Of a stretch of 39,616 bases of DNA, positions 16,630 to 24,136 are shown in pieces; position 1 is the stretch's first letter; each line of letters opens with the position of its first letter. A program made the position numbers and the translations under genes. The notes below the pieces were generated by a model that did not search any database, was not told the DNA's origin, and was given only the letters and a program-made list of their open reading frames with translations. The stretch spans positions 1-39,616 of the forward strand of contig DAOVRZ010000048.1 of NCBI GenBank assembly GCA_030627905.1, read 5' to 3'. This DNA comes from JAGMES01 sp023128035 (lineage in GTDB: Bacteria > Bacillota > Halanaerobiia > DY22613).

Positions 16630-16654
16630 TTTTGCTGGAAAGGGAGGGAGTTTG

Positions 16655-16891
16655 ATGTCAAAGGAACAATCGTTATCCCAACTTGCCCTAGGTATGAAAG
16701 GGAGAGTGACTAGATTAGAGGCAGTTGGATTAATTCGAAGGCGGTTATTAGATTTAGGGTTGGTTCCTGGAACACTTGTAGAGGCTATTCGTAGAAGCCC
16801 AGTTGGTGATCCAACCGCTTTTTTAATCAGAGGAGCTGTAATTGCTTTACGTAAAGAGGAATCCAGTCAGGTGTATGTGCAAACCTTGTAG
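16655..16891 (+). CDS. feoA: FeoA, SH3-like ferrous iron transport protein
   Basis: The product of about 78 residues is a small SH3-fold protein that binds or modulates FeoB. Typical features are the opening SQLALGMKGRVTRLEA, the central RRRLLDLGLVPGTLVEAIRRSPVGDP (matching the family's 'R-L-x-x-L-G-x-x-P-G' signature) and the closing GAVIALRKEE. The ATG at 16655 is preceded by GGGAGGGAG; the TTG just before it is not needed. It sits 24 bases before the FeoB GTPase gene, directly behind the palindromic operator, so iron control of the whole operon is likely. Confidence 0.93.
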   Translation: MSKEQSLSQLALGMKGRVTRLEAVGLIRRRLLDLGLVPGTLVEAIRRSPVGDPTAFLIRGAVIALRKEESSQVYVQTL

Positions 16892-16915
16892 GAAATGAAA
16901 GGAGAGAATATATAA

Positions 16916-17713
16916 ATGGGATTAACATATCATTCTGTAGGCTCATCTGTGTTACGGGATTTATTAGCAGTTAAACAACTAAAAAACCAATTGGTTATTG
17001 GCTTGGCTGGCAATCCGAATACGGGAAAAAGTACGGTTTTTAATGCTTTAACTGGTTTGAATCAACATACAGGGAATTGGCCAGGGAAGACAGTTTTACT
17101 GGCACAAGGAAGTTATAAATTTTTAGATCAAGAGGTTATTCTTGTCGATTTACCGGGAACTTATTCACTTTTTGCAAATTCTGTAGAAGAGCAAGTCGCT
17201 AGAGATTTTATTTGTTTTGCTGAGCCTGACGTTACAGTAGTTGTTACAGATGCAACCTGTCTGGAAAGAAATCTAAATTTGGTGTTACAGGTGATGGAGA
17301 TTACTAATCAAGTTGTGGTCTGTGTAAATCTGATGGATGAAGCAAGGCGAAAGAAGATACAGGTTGATTTATTGAGACTTCAAAAGGAATTGGGGGTTTC
17401 TGTTGTAGGTACAGTGGCACGCGATGGGGAAGGCTTAGCGGGTTTAAAACAGGTCATTAATGATGTTGCTTTAGGAAAGCTTTCTTTAAAACCCATTAAA
17501 ATGATTTATGATCCTGAAGTGGAGGAGAAGATTGCTAGTATTGAGCCTTTATTAAAAGAGATAGAGTTGGGCCAGTTAAATTCTCGTTGGCTTGCTTTGC
17601 GTTTGATTGATGGTGATACGACGATTCGGGAAGGGATTGAAAAATATCTTGATGTTAAATTACCTAAGAATCTGATCAGTGAGGTGAGGAAATATGAATC
17701 AATCAAAGCTTAG
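16916..17713 (+). CDS. feoB: FeoB GTPase half (separate small GTPase-domain protein)
   Basis: This 265-residue protein has only the cytosolic G domain of FeoB. G1 is GNPNTGKSTVFNALTG, followed by the FeoB-typical HTGNWPGKTV, G3 DLPGTYSL, G4 NLMD and the S-x-V-type G5 region (GTVARDGEGLAGL). A helical GDI-like extension follows. Usual FeoB is one chain of 600-800 residues; here the membrane part is a separate gene that overlaps by 20 bases in another frame. The second gene has its own strong ribosome site, so this looks like a real split rather than an error. Separate 'FeoB small GTPase domain' genes are known in other anaerobic Bacillota. Confidence 0.9.
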   Translation: MGLTYHSVGSSVLRDLLAVKQLKNQLVIGLAGNPNTGKSTVFNALTGLNQHTGNWPGKTVLLAQGSYKFLDQEVILVDLPGTYSLFANSVEEQVARDFICFAEPDVTVVVTDATCLERNLNLVLQVMEITNQVVVCVNLMDEARRKKIQVDLLRLQKELGVSVVGTVARDGEGLAGLKQVINDVALGKLSLKPIKMIYDPEVEEKIASIEPLLKEIELGQLNSRWLALRLIDGDTTIREGIEKYLDVKLPKNLISEVRKYESIKA

Positions 17714-19037
17714 AGATTGTCATCTCAGGGATCGAATTGTTTCTAGTATCTTTGAAAAGGCAGAAAAAATTTCTGAAGTTGTGGTAAAGAAAGAACAGAA
17801 AGTGCGAGATTGGGATCGGATGATTGATAATGTGTTGACGTCCAAATATACTGGCTATCCAATTATGCTATTTCTTTTAGGAATAGTTTTCTGGCTTACG
17901 ATAACTGGTGCAAATTATCCTTCCCAATTATTGGCAACAGGTCTCTTTTGGATTGAGGAGAGATTGATAGATTTGTTCGTACTTATAAATGCACCTCACT
18001 GGTTGAATGGAATATTAATATTGGGAGTATATAGAACCCTTGCATGGGTAGTATCAGTAATGTTGCCGCCAATGGCTATTTTCTTTCCTTTGTTTACACT
18101 TCTTGAGGATTTAGGTTATCTGCCTAGAGTTGCCTTTAATTTGGATCGTATATTTAAAAAAGCAGGTGCTCATGGGAAACAGTCTCTGACAATGTGTATG
18201 GGGTTTGGGTGTAATGCAGCAGGTGTAATCGCTTGCAGGATTATTGATTCACCGCGTGAAAGGTTAATTGCGATCCTTACGAATAATTTTGTTCCCTGTA
18301 ATGGGCGGTTTCCAACTTTGATTATAATTGCATCAATATTTATCGGAGGTATTGTTTCTTCAACATATAGCTCTCTGATCGCCACCAGTGCAGTCGTTGG
18401 TTTAGTATTGATAGGGATTGGAGTTACGTTGTTAGTTTCCTGGGGTTTATCGAAAACACTCTTGAGAGGTATTCCTTCGTCCTTTACATTGGAATTACCT
18501 CCTTATAGAAAGCCACAGGTCGGTCGTGTTCTTATCCGTTCCTTCCTGGATCGTACTATTTTTGTTCTCGGCCGTGCTGTAGTGGTGGCTGCCCCAGTAG
18601 GTATAATTATTTGGATTATGGCTAATATACATATTGGAGATGTAAGCTTGATTGGTTATGTAGCAGATTGGTTGGATCCCTTTGCACGAACAATTGGGTT
18701 AGATGGGATTATCCTAATGGCTTTCATTTTGGGGCTACCCGCAAATGAGATTGTTTTACCCATCATTTTCATGTCATACCTGGCACAGGGAGCTATGTTA
18801 GAGTTGGATAGTTTAGAAGCAATTCGTCAATTGTTCATTACAAATGGATGGACCTGGTTGACTGCATTAAATGTAATGCTATTCTCATTATTACATTTTC
18901 CGTGTGGTACGACGCTATGGACTATTCATAAGGAAACAAGGAGTTTTAAATGGACGCTAATGGCTGCAGTGATACCTACTGTTATAGCTATTGTAATATG
19001 TTTCTTGACAACACAGATAGGGCGAATGTTTTATTAA
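17694..19037 (+). CDS. feoB: FeoB membrane half (iron-transporting domain, Gate repeats)
   Basis: This 447-residue membrane protein corresponds to the transport domain of FeoB. Key landmarks are the first Gate motif GKQSLTMCMGFGCNAAGV (Cys-containing, about residues 160-177), the IIDSPRERLIAILTNNFVPCNGR segment, the second nucleoside-recognition repeat LGLPANEIVLPI, and the C-terminal LHFPCGTTLWTI helix. About eight to ten hydrophobic segments are visible. The ATG at 17694 has GAGGTGAGG upstream and lies inside the end of the GTPase gene, so translation is coupled. The proteins should assemble into one Fe(II) transporter. The operon ends at the hairpin at 19046. Confidence 0.92.
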   Translation: MNQSKLRDCHLRDRIVSSIFEKAEKISEVVVKKEQKVRDWDRMIDNVLTSKYTGYPIMLFLLGIVFWLTITGANYPSQLLATGLFWIEERLIDLFVLINAPHWLNGILILGVYRTLAWVVSVMLPPMAIFFPLFTLLEDLGYLPRVAFNLDRIFKKAGAHGKQSLTMCMGFGCNAAGVIACRIIDSPRERLIAILTNNFVPCNGRFPTLIIIASIFIGGIVSSTYSSLIATSAVVGLVLIGIGVTLLVSWGLSKTLLRGIPSSFTLELPPYRKPQVGRVLIRSFLDRTIFVLGRAVVVAAPVGIIIWIMANIHIGDVSLIGYVADWLDPFARTIGLDGIILMAFILGLPANEIVLPIIFMSYLAQGAMLELDSLEAIRQLFITNGWTWLTALNVMLFSLLHFPCGTTLWTIHKETRSFKWTLMAAVIPTVIAIVICFLTTQIGRMFY

Positions 19038-19045
19038 TGCTTAAT

Positions 19046-19072
19046 GGTCTTCTTAGGAAGACCTTTTTATTT
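19046..19072 (+). terminator. Terminator of the feo operon
   Basis: GGTCTTC pairs with GAAGACC, followed by TTTTTATTTTT. Confidence 0.88.
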
Positions 19073-19109
19073 TTCCTTTTCTTTAAAAAATATATATAGC
19101 AAAAATAAA

Positions 19110-19235
19110 AGACCTTTATTTCAACAGCACAAAACTGTTGAAACAAAAGTCTCGCTCTCAAGGTTTTCCTTGCACTGAAGCGGGTGCAAGGCACCAGTAT
19201 GTCGCAACAGTGTCCAAAGTCATAAAGACTTTGTG
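19110..19235. ncRNA. Structured intergenic element, possible small RNA
   Basis: Three hairpins follow one another in a stretch noticeably less AT-rich than its surroundings: AGAC...TTTCAACAG with CTGTTGAAA...GTCT (19110-19152), CCTTGCAC with GTGCAAGG (19168-19191), and CAAAGTC with GACTTTG (19215-19233). No open frame with a ribosome site fits it. Strand is unknown. The gap between feoB and the DUF1287 gene (19038-19388) otherwise holds only a terminator, AT-rich sequence and a GCAGGA motif. No known RNA family is recognised. Confidence 0.4.
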
Positions 19236-19338
19236 AGCTACTCCCCTTTATTTCACTTTAATTGTTCATAATACAGTATATGCAAAAAGTAATGATAAGT
19301 TTCCTTAAAAATAAAAAACTCAAAACAATTTGTATAAG

Positions 19339-19376
19339 GCAGGAATTAATAAATATTTTACGAAGGAAAGATTATA
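19339..19376 (+). repeat. GCAGGA...TTTACGAA intergenic motif, copy 2
   Basis: The stretch starts GCAGGAATTAATAAATATTT and continues TACGAAGGAAAGATTAT. It is nearly the same as 13099-13137, with short indels, and ends directly at the ribosome site of the DUF1287 gene. Weaker relatives occur at about 4051, 9146 and 28053, each upstream of a gene. Confidence 0.5.
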
Positions 19377-19388
19377 GGAGGTGATTAT

Positions 19389-20072
19389 TTGAGAAAATTA
19401 AAAATTGTCGCTTTATCTGTTTTTATACTTCTTATTATTCTAGGTCTAATAACTTATTATTCTCCACGTTTACAGTCTTTACTATTACCCTGGTTATCCT
19501 ATAGGTCATCGGTTTATCAAAAACCAGTTGAAGATCGAACAGTATCTGATTGGATAGTGATAGGTGCTCGGGAAGAGGTTTTAAACAGGGTTATATATGA
19601 TGCAAGCTATCAACGATTAGATTATCCTATGGGTGATGTGAATCCAAATGTAGGTGCATGTACTGATGTTGTAATAAGAGCTTTAAGGAAGGCAGAATAT
19701 GATCTTCAGCAATTGATTCATGAGGATATGAAATCAAATTTTGAATTATATCCTAAGCTTTGGGGTTTATCAAAAACTGATTCCAATATTGATCATCGTC
19801 GTGTACCAAATCAGATGGTGTTTTTTCAGAGTCATGGAAATGTTTTGCCCATTGAGTATGATGAAATGACAAAGGATACCTGGAAGGCAGGAGATATTGT
19901 GTGCTGGAAGATGCCTGCTGGGTTATATCATACAGGTGTAATAAGTGACCGTAAAAACAGGGTAGGAGTGCCGTTGGTAATTCATAACGCTTTTATAACT
20001 ATTGAAGATAGTGTTCTGCTTGATTGGGAGATTATAGGCCATTACCGTTATCCAGCTAACACAGATAACTAG
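19389..20072 (+). CDS. DUF1287 family membrane-anchored protein
   Basis: This 227-residue protein has one N-terminal membrane helix (IVALSVFILLIILGLITYY, about residues 6-24) and an extracytoplasmic domain. The domain carries the DUF1287 hallmarks: an early YPMGDVNPNVGACTDVVIRALR segment with a conserved Cys-Thr-Asp, then DHRRVPNQMVFFQ, WKAGDIVCW, and a HTGVISD histidine followed by HNAF. The Cys plus later His pattern resembles NlpC/P60-like papain-fold hydrolases, so a cell-wall or amide hydrolase role is possible. The TTG start is chosen because AGGAGGTGAT lies seven bases before it and no ATG fits. It is transcribed alone. Confidence 0.85.
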   Translation: MRKLKIVALSVFILLIILGLITYYSPRLQSLLLPWLSYRSSVYQKPVEDRTVSDWIVIGAREEVLNRVIYDASYQRLDYPMGDVNPNVGACTDVVIRALRKAEYDLQQLIHEDMKSNFELYPKLWGLSKTDSNIDHRRVPNQMVFFQSHGNVLPIEYDEMTKDTWKAGDIVCWKMPAGLYHTGVISDRKNRVGVPLVIHNAFITIEDSVLLDWEIIGHYRYPANTDN

Positions 20073-20141
20073 TTTGATTTTTATAATTATCATTTAAATA
20101 GGAATAAAATTTATCAAATACTCATATACTTTTTTAAATAA

Positions 20142-20195
20142 CCCGGGTGGCAGGTCCTAAAAAATGGATAGGATTTGTTGCTCGGGATTTCTTTT
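20142..20195 (+). terminator. T-box-like terminator remnant
   Basis: CCCGGGTGGCAGGTCCTA pairs imperfectly with TAGGATTTGTTGCTCGGG and is followed by ATTTCTTTT. The GGGTGGCA box resembles the antiterminator bulge of T-box leaders. Only about 70 bases separate it from the upstream stop codon, too little for a stem I, so it is at most a remnant or a plain terminator of the DUF1287 gene. Confidence 0.45.
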
Positions 20196-20285
20196 AATAC
20201 TTATTATATAAATTAGCTAGTTCAAAGAAGGAGAATTATCTTTCCCGTCGAATGATAATACCTAATCTGTTTGGGATTATTTTTA

Positions 20286-20558
20286 GCTAAAAAGTTTTGG
20301 GGACAAGGTTATGGTTATGATGCTTTGATGAACCTTTGTAATTTTGGATTTACTCAATTAAATTTTCAGAGGATACAATTATTTGTCTTTGTGACTAATT
20401 AACGTGGGATAAGCTTATATGAAAAATGTGGCTTTCAGCAGGAAGTTGTGCAAAAAGAAGGTTCTTATGTGGATGGAGAATATGTTGATGATATACTGAT
20501 GGGAGTTTTAGTAGAAGATTTTCTGCCGATATACGAGAAATATATTAGAAATGAGTGA
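20286..20558 (+). pseudogene. GNAT acetyltransferase remnant with in-frame stop
   Basis: The frame reads AKKFWGQGYGYDALMNLCNF, matching the acetyl-CoA-binding motif of RimJ/RimL-type GNAT enzymes (Q/G-x-G-x-G/A). It continues to FVFVTN, then TAA at 20400-20402, then RGISLYEKCGFQQEVVQKEG, where intact relatives read 'N-x-R-G-I-x-L-Y-E-K-x-G-F'. Thus a single codon in the most conserved part has become a stop. The N-terminal half upstream is not recognisable. The end, at 20558, is six bases before the next acetyltransferase gene. It is a decayed gene, or alternatively a sequencing error at one codon, though the missing N-terminus argues for true decay. Confidence 0.75.
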
Positions 20559-20564
20559 GTTTTA

Positions 20565-21422
20565 ATGAAAATTTTCAAAGGAACTAAAGATGATGTAAAA
20601 CTTCTTCAAGAGTTTTGTCAAAAAGTAAATATTGACGTGGATACTTTTTCATACGGATTAGATTATTCAAAAAATTCTCTTGAAGGGGTATATTTTATTA
20701 CTGAAAATAATCTTCCAATGATAGTCTGTTTAGTAAGGCCATTTCGAGACCAGGGTATAAGAATTCATGGAATCTATTCAACTATGGATGAAGATTCTCT
20801 AAATTTTATTCATTTTTTTAAACAATTTTTAGCATTTATATTATATAAATATAGTGGACAGGATAACCGAATGCTTTTTTGTTTTACAAAGTCTGATCAT
20901 ATCCTAAGGATTGTTTTAAATGAAGGGTTTGAGATTCACACAGAAATGATTCAATATCGGAAAAAAAATTGCACTGTTCCAGAGTTTAACGGATTACCAG
21001 TAAAGATACGTCCATTTTGGGAAGAAGATGTTGACAAACTAATTGAATTAGAGAAAGGAATCTTTATGCCTGAGTTCTGGAATTCTCGAGAGAACTTTTA
21101 TCAAATGGCTCAAAATGCGAATGCTAAGCTATTTGTAGCTTATTTTATGGGCCAAGTGGTAGGGTATAATTATAATCGAATAATAGAAAACACAGAAGGC
21201 CATTTGGTTCGCATTGGAGTTCATCAGGATTATCAAGGGTTAGGTATTGGAAAGCAACTTTTGAAAAGAGCAATTGAATGGTTTGTAGAAAAAGATATAT
21301 CATCGATTATGTTAAATGTTAAGAGAGATAACTTAAGTGCTAGAATTCTTTATGAACAATTTGGATTTATTAAAGAAGAAGGAATCGAATATATTTTATT
21401 TTATGAAGGGAGTCGAGACTAG
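20565..21422 (+). CDS. GNAT family N-acetyltransferase, two-domain
   Basis: The protein has 285 residues. The C-terminal half (about 145-285) is a complete GNAT fold, with motif A VRIGVHQDYQGLGIGKQLLK (Q-x-x-G-x-G for acetyl-CoA) and motif B NLSARILYEQFGF. The N-terminal half (about 1-140) also looks like a degenerate GNAT domain without the acetyl-CoA loop. The substrate cannot be told. The ATG has only a weak ribosome site and follows a broken acetyltransferase by six bases; another acetyltransferase fragment follows it, so it lies in a cluster of related genes of which it alone is intact. Confidence 0.85.
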   Translation: MKIFKGTKDDVKLLQEFCQKVNIDVDTFSYGLDYSKNSLEGVYFITENNLPMIVCLVRPFRDQGIRIHGIYSTMDEDSLNFIHFFKQFLAFILYKYSGQDNRMLFCFTKSDHILRIVLNEGFEIHTEMIQYRKKNCTVPEFNGLPVKIRPFWEEDVDKLIELEKGIFMPEFWNSRENFYQMAQNANAKLFVAYFMGQVVGYNYNRIIENTEGHLVRIGVHQDYQGLGIGKQLLKRAIEWFVEKDISSIMLNVKRDNLSARILYEQFGFIKEEGIEYILFYEGSRD

Positions 21423-21436
21423 ATGTTGTATGGTGA

Positions 21437-21631
21437 AAAGGCTTTGGAACTGAGGCGACTATATTATTCCTAGGTTATTGTTTTAGAGTTTTAAATCTAA
21501 GGAGAATATCTTTAGAAGTGTATGAGTATAATGAACGTGCAATCAAGGCATATGAGAAGGTTGGCTTTAAGAAAGAAGGACTGGTTCGGAGATCAGTTTT
21601 TAAAAAGTATCCTTTGAAAAAAGCGAAATGA
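21437..21631 (+). pseudogene. C-terminal fragment of a GNAT acetyltransferase
   Basis: The open frame after a TGA at 21434 reads KGFGTEATILFLGYCFRVL, the acetyl-CoA site of a RimJ/RimL-type enzyme, then RRISLEVYEYNERAIKAYEK and VGFKKEGLVRR, the family's C-terminal motif. There is no start codon with a ribosome site, and the first half of the gene is missing. It lies between an intact acetyltransferase and a methyltransferase and is the second decayed member of this cluster. Confidence 0.75.
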
Positions 21632-21661
21632 TGAATTTAAGAATTGTTAGAGGTGTAAAAA

Positions 21662-22417
21662 GTGACAATAAATAAAGCATATACTTTCTTTGCTCAATAT
21701 TATGATGAGATAATGTCTACAGTTCCTTACGCTGAATGGGTAGATTATTTAGAAACATTGTTAAAGAAGATTGACTATCATCCAAAGACGGTATTGGATT
21801 TAGGTTGTGGAACTGGTAATGTAGCTTTTTTGCTTGCAAAACGAGGCTATGAAGTACATGGAATTGATGGTTCTCTGGATATGGTTGAAGTGGCGATGGA
21901 GAAAGCATCTGCGGAGAACGGAGAAATATCTTTTAATCAGGATGATTTTCGAAAATTTAGAATTAAAGAACCTGTAGATTTAGTGATTTCTCTTTTTGAT
22001 AGTTTGAATTATCTATTAACAGAAGATGATTTAAATAAAGCTTTTCAACAGGTATATGATGCCTTAACGCCTCATGGATATTTCATCTTTGATCTAAATA
22101 CAATTAAACGCTTAAACTCAATAGAAGAGGGCAATTCGGCTGTAGAAGGGGAAGACTATTATTGTTTTTGGAAAGACCGTGTAGAGCCTGAGGGCCCTTA
22201 TTGGAAGATTGAATTGATTTTTTTTGTAGAACAAGCTGATGGAAGTTTATTTAGGGAAGATGAGATTCATATTGAACGAGCATACCCAATCTCTACAGTA
22301 AAGGAGTTACTTCAGAAATCAGGTTTTGAGGATATTGATATTTTTGAAGGATTTACTTTGAATCTTGGAAGTGAAGAATCTGAAAGAATCTATATAATTG
22401 CAAAAAAAGGTGATTAA
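21662..22417 (+). CDS. Class I SAM-dependent methyltransferase
   Basis: This 251-residue Rossmann-fold methyltransferase has motif I VLDLGCGTGNVAFLLAKRG (about residues 41-59), the acidic ribose-binding position in VHGIDGSLDMVEVA, and post-motif segments FNQDDFRKF and DLVISLFDSLNYL. The start FAQYYDEIM and the C-terminal part resemble the small CheR/UbiE-like family common in Bacillota, often annotated only as class I methyltransferase. The substrate is unknown. The GTG at 21662 is supported by AGAGGTG. It follows the acetyltransferase cluster and is followed by tRNA-Arg. Confidence 0.85.
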   Translation: MTINKAYTFFAQYYDEIMSTVPYAEWVDYLETLLKKIDYHPKTVLDLGCGTGNVAFLLAKRGYEVHGIDGSLDMVEVAMEKASAENGEISFNQDDFRKFRIKEPVDLVISLFDSLNYLLTEDDLNKAFQQVYDALTPHGYFIFDLNTIKRLNSIEEGNSAVEGEDYYCFWKDRVEPEGPYWKIELIFFVEQADGSLFREDEIHIERAYPISTVKELLQKSGFEDIDIFEGFTLNLGSEESERIYIIAKKGD

Positions 22418-22480
22418 TTTGCTTAAAGGGGTTGAAATTATCTTTACTTTGAGGTAGAATATAAATGTTGGAACAAATGT

Positions 22481-22557
22481 GGGGCTTTAGCTCAGTAGGA
22501 TAGAGCAACAGATTCCTAATCTGTAGGTCACAGGTTCGAACCCTGTAAGCCTCACCA
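22481..22557 (+). tRNA. tRNA-Arg (anticodon CCT)
   Basis: The acceptor GGGGCTT pairs with AAGCCTC, the anticodon stem ACAGA/TCTGT holds TTCCTAA with CCT, the T-loop GGTTCGAACC is normal, and CCA is encoded. It is the second arginine tRNA in the window and serves the AGG codon. Confidence 0.95.
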
Positions 22558-22624
22558 TTTTAATCATTTAATTTACACCTGCTTAGTTAAAATATAGATG
22601 TTTTTTTATGTTAAATTTTTTTGC

Positions 22625-22668
22625 AAAAAAACCTGGAATGTAGTTGAAACTGCATTCCAGGTTTTTTG
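22625..22668. terminator. Strong hairpin terminator after tRNA-Arg(CCT)
   Basis: AACCTGGAATG pairs with CATTCCAGGTT and the inner AGTT/AACT extends the stem. An A-run before and T-run after make it usable in both directions. Confidence 0.9.
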
Positions 22669-22794
22669 ATACAATACTACAGCCAGGCAATTTGTAATGA
22701 GTTTGACGAAATAGGTTATGAAAGTATTCATTAAATATTCATGTTCAAACTTTAATGAATCACCCACAAAGTTTGGAAGAGATGAAAATGGCGC

Positions 22795-22893
22795 ATGAAA
22801 AGCTATGAAAAACCAAATGCTGCTTATGATCTTGTCAAATTAGGAACCATCATGATGTGTTTATATTATTTTTATAAGGAGATTCTTAAATGA
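22795..22893 (+). CDS. Possible 32-residue small protein before the YbhN-like gene
   Basis: The frame starts MKSYEKPNAAYDLVKLGTIM, followed by a short hydrophobic stretch, and ends in an ATGA overlap with the next gene. It has no good ribosome site. The overlap hints at translational coupling but may be chance. No family is recognised. Confidence 0.25.
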   Translation: MKSYEKPNAAYDLVKLGTIMMCLYYFYKEILK

Positions 22894-23888
22894 GAAAAAA
22901 GATTGCAATTTCGTTGGGAGTTAGTTTGATTTCTATGGGTATTATTTTTGCGTTTACAGCAAAAGGGAATGAGTTTAATCAAATTTTTCAGATTAATTAT
23001 AGATATTTAGTTGGACTTATTGGTGTATACATTTTTCAATGGTTAATTGGGGGGTTAAGAATTAAAATAGCGGCAGAAGGTTTACAAAAAAAAATGGATT
23101 TCTTTCGAGGAGTCAAAATTTCTTTTTGTGGAGATTATTTTGCACTGGTGACACCTTCTAGTATTGGAGGTCAACCTGCCAAAATTTTTATGTTATCTAA
23201 GGGTGAGGAAAAATATGGAAAAAACTCTGCTATAGTTATTTTAGAAAATGCTACAGAGGCTTTCTTCTTTTTATTTATGATTCCATTGGTCATTTTTCAA
23301 AATCCAATCTTATTTAAAGGGCTAAAAAACTATTCGTGGGCTTTAGTTCCTTTGATTGTTTTATTTGTTTTGGGGGTAATCTATGTTTTTATGGTAAAAA
23401 GCCATTGGATTATTATTGCTATAGATAAGGTACTTACTTTTCCGATTTTACGAAAATTTATTAAAGAAAATCGTAAAAAAAAGATTGTAGATGTTGTGAA
23501 ACAAGAAATAAGTGATTTTGTGTCCGCGATAAAGCATTATTTCAAGCATAGCAAAATACACTTACTCGGTACTATGCTATTATCTGTTGTCTATTGGAGT
23601 TTAAGGTTTACTCTTTTGTATTTTGTTATCAAAGGATTCGGGATAAATATTACGTTTTGGCTAGTTTTTCAACTTCAAATTTTATTATTCTTTTTTACAG
23701 TATTTGTACCCGTTCCGGGAGGTGGAGCAGAGTTTATTTTGGCATTATTGTTAAAAAATTTTATACCCTTAGGGGTTATAAGTGGAGTAATATTAAACTG
23801 GCGCATATTCACGTATTTTATTACATTATTAGTTGGAACTCTAGTTGTTTTCAAAAATACAGGGTTAGTATTGCTAGAAAAGAGGTAA
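22890..23888 (+). CDS. YbhN/AglD-type integral membrane protein (flippase-like)
   Basis: This 332-residue protein has about eight membrane segments. The family signature of the lysylphosphatidylglycerol-synthase membrane domain (UPF0104, COG0392) is visible in WLIGGLRIKIAAEGL, the GDYFALVTPSSIGGQPAKIF segment (about 83-102), and the C-terminal FVPVPGGGAEFILALLL (about 274-290). There is no soluble synthase domain, so it is the membrane part alone. Relatives are proposed to move lipids or polyprenyl-linked substrates across the membrane. The start has ATAAGGAGAT upstream. It is transcribed alone. Confidence 0.85.
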   Translation: MRKKIAISLGVSLISMGIIFAFTAKGNEFNQIFQINYRYLVGLIGVYIFQWLIGGLRIKIAAEGLQKKMDFFRGVKISFCGDYFALVTPSSIGGQPAKIFMLSKGEEKYGKNSAIVILENATEAFFFLFMIPLVIFQNPILFKGLKNYSWALVPLIVLFVLGVIYVFMVKSHWIIIAIDKVLTFPILRKFIKENRKKKIVDVVKQEISDFVSAIKHYFKHSKIHLLGTMLLSVVYWSLRFTLLYFVIKGFGINITFWLVFQLQILLFFFTVFVPVPGGGAEFILALLLKNFIPLGVISGVILNWRIFTYFITLLVGTLVVFKNTGLVLLEKR

Positions 23889-24044
23889 TCGCTAAAATAT
23901 ATAATTTTAAAGGAATTCTCAGTTAAGGGAATTTCTTTTTTAATTTTTTAAAACAATAAATGATTTTTTGTCACCATTGTTGGTGCGTGACTATGATTTT
24001 GCAAGTAGAAGGGATCATCTTATAGAACTAAAGTTAGTAATTTT

Positions 24045-24084
24045 AGACTGGAGGAAGGCTATGCCTTTTTGCAGTCTTTTTTGT
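24045..24084 (+). terminator. Terminator before the decayed ABC gene
   Basis: AGACTG pairs with CAGTCT and GGAAGGC with GCCTTTTT, followed by a T-run. It is about 50 bases upstream of the ABC pseudogene start. Confidence 0.8.
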
Positions 24085-24136
24085 TCTATATAAAAACTAA
24101 TAAGTTAGGTAAAAAGTATGATAAGGAGAATGAGCC

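Noticed and set aside
16600..16634. feo palindrome as a terminator of the cassette
   Set aside because: The cassette already ends with a strong terminator at 16498, and the palindrome sits just after a -10; an operator is the better reading, though attenuation cannot be excluded.
23594..23926. 110-codon plus-strand frame overlapping the YbhN-like gene
   Set aside because: It is an alternative frame of a well-supported membrane protein, with no start signal.
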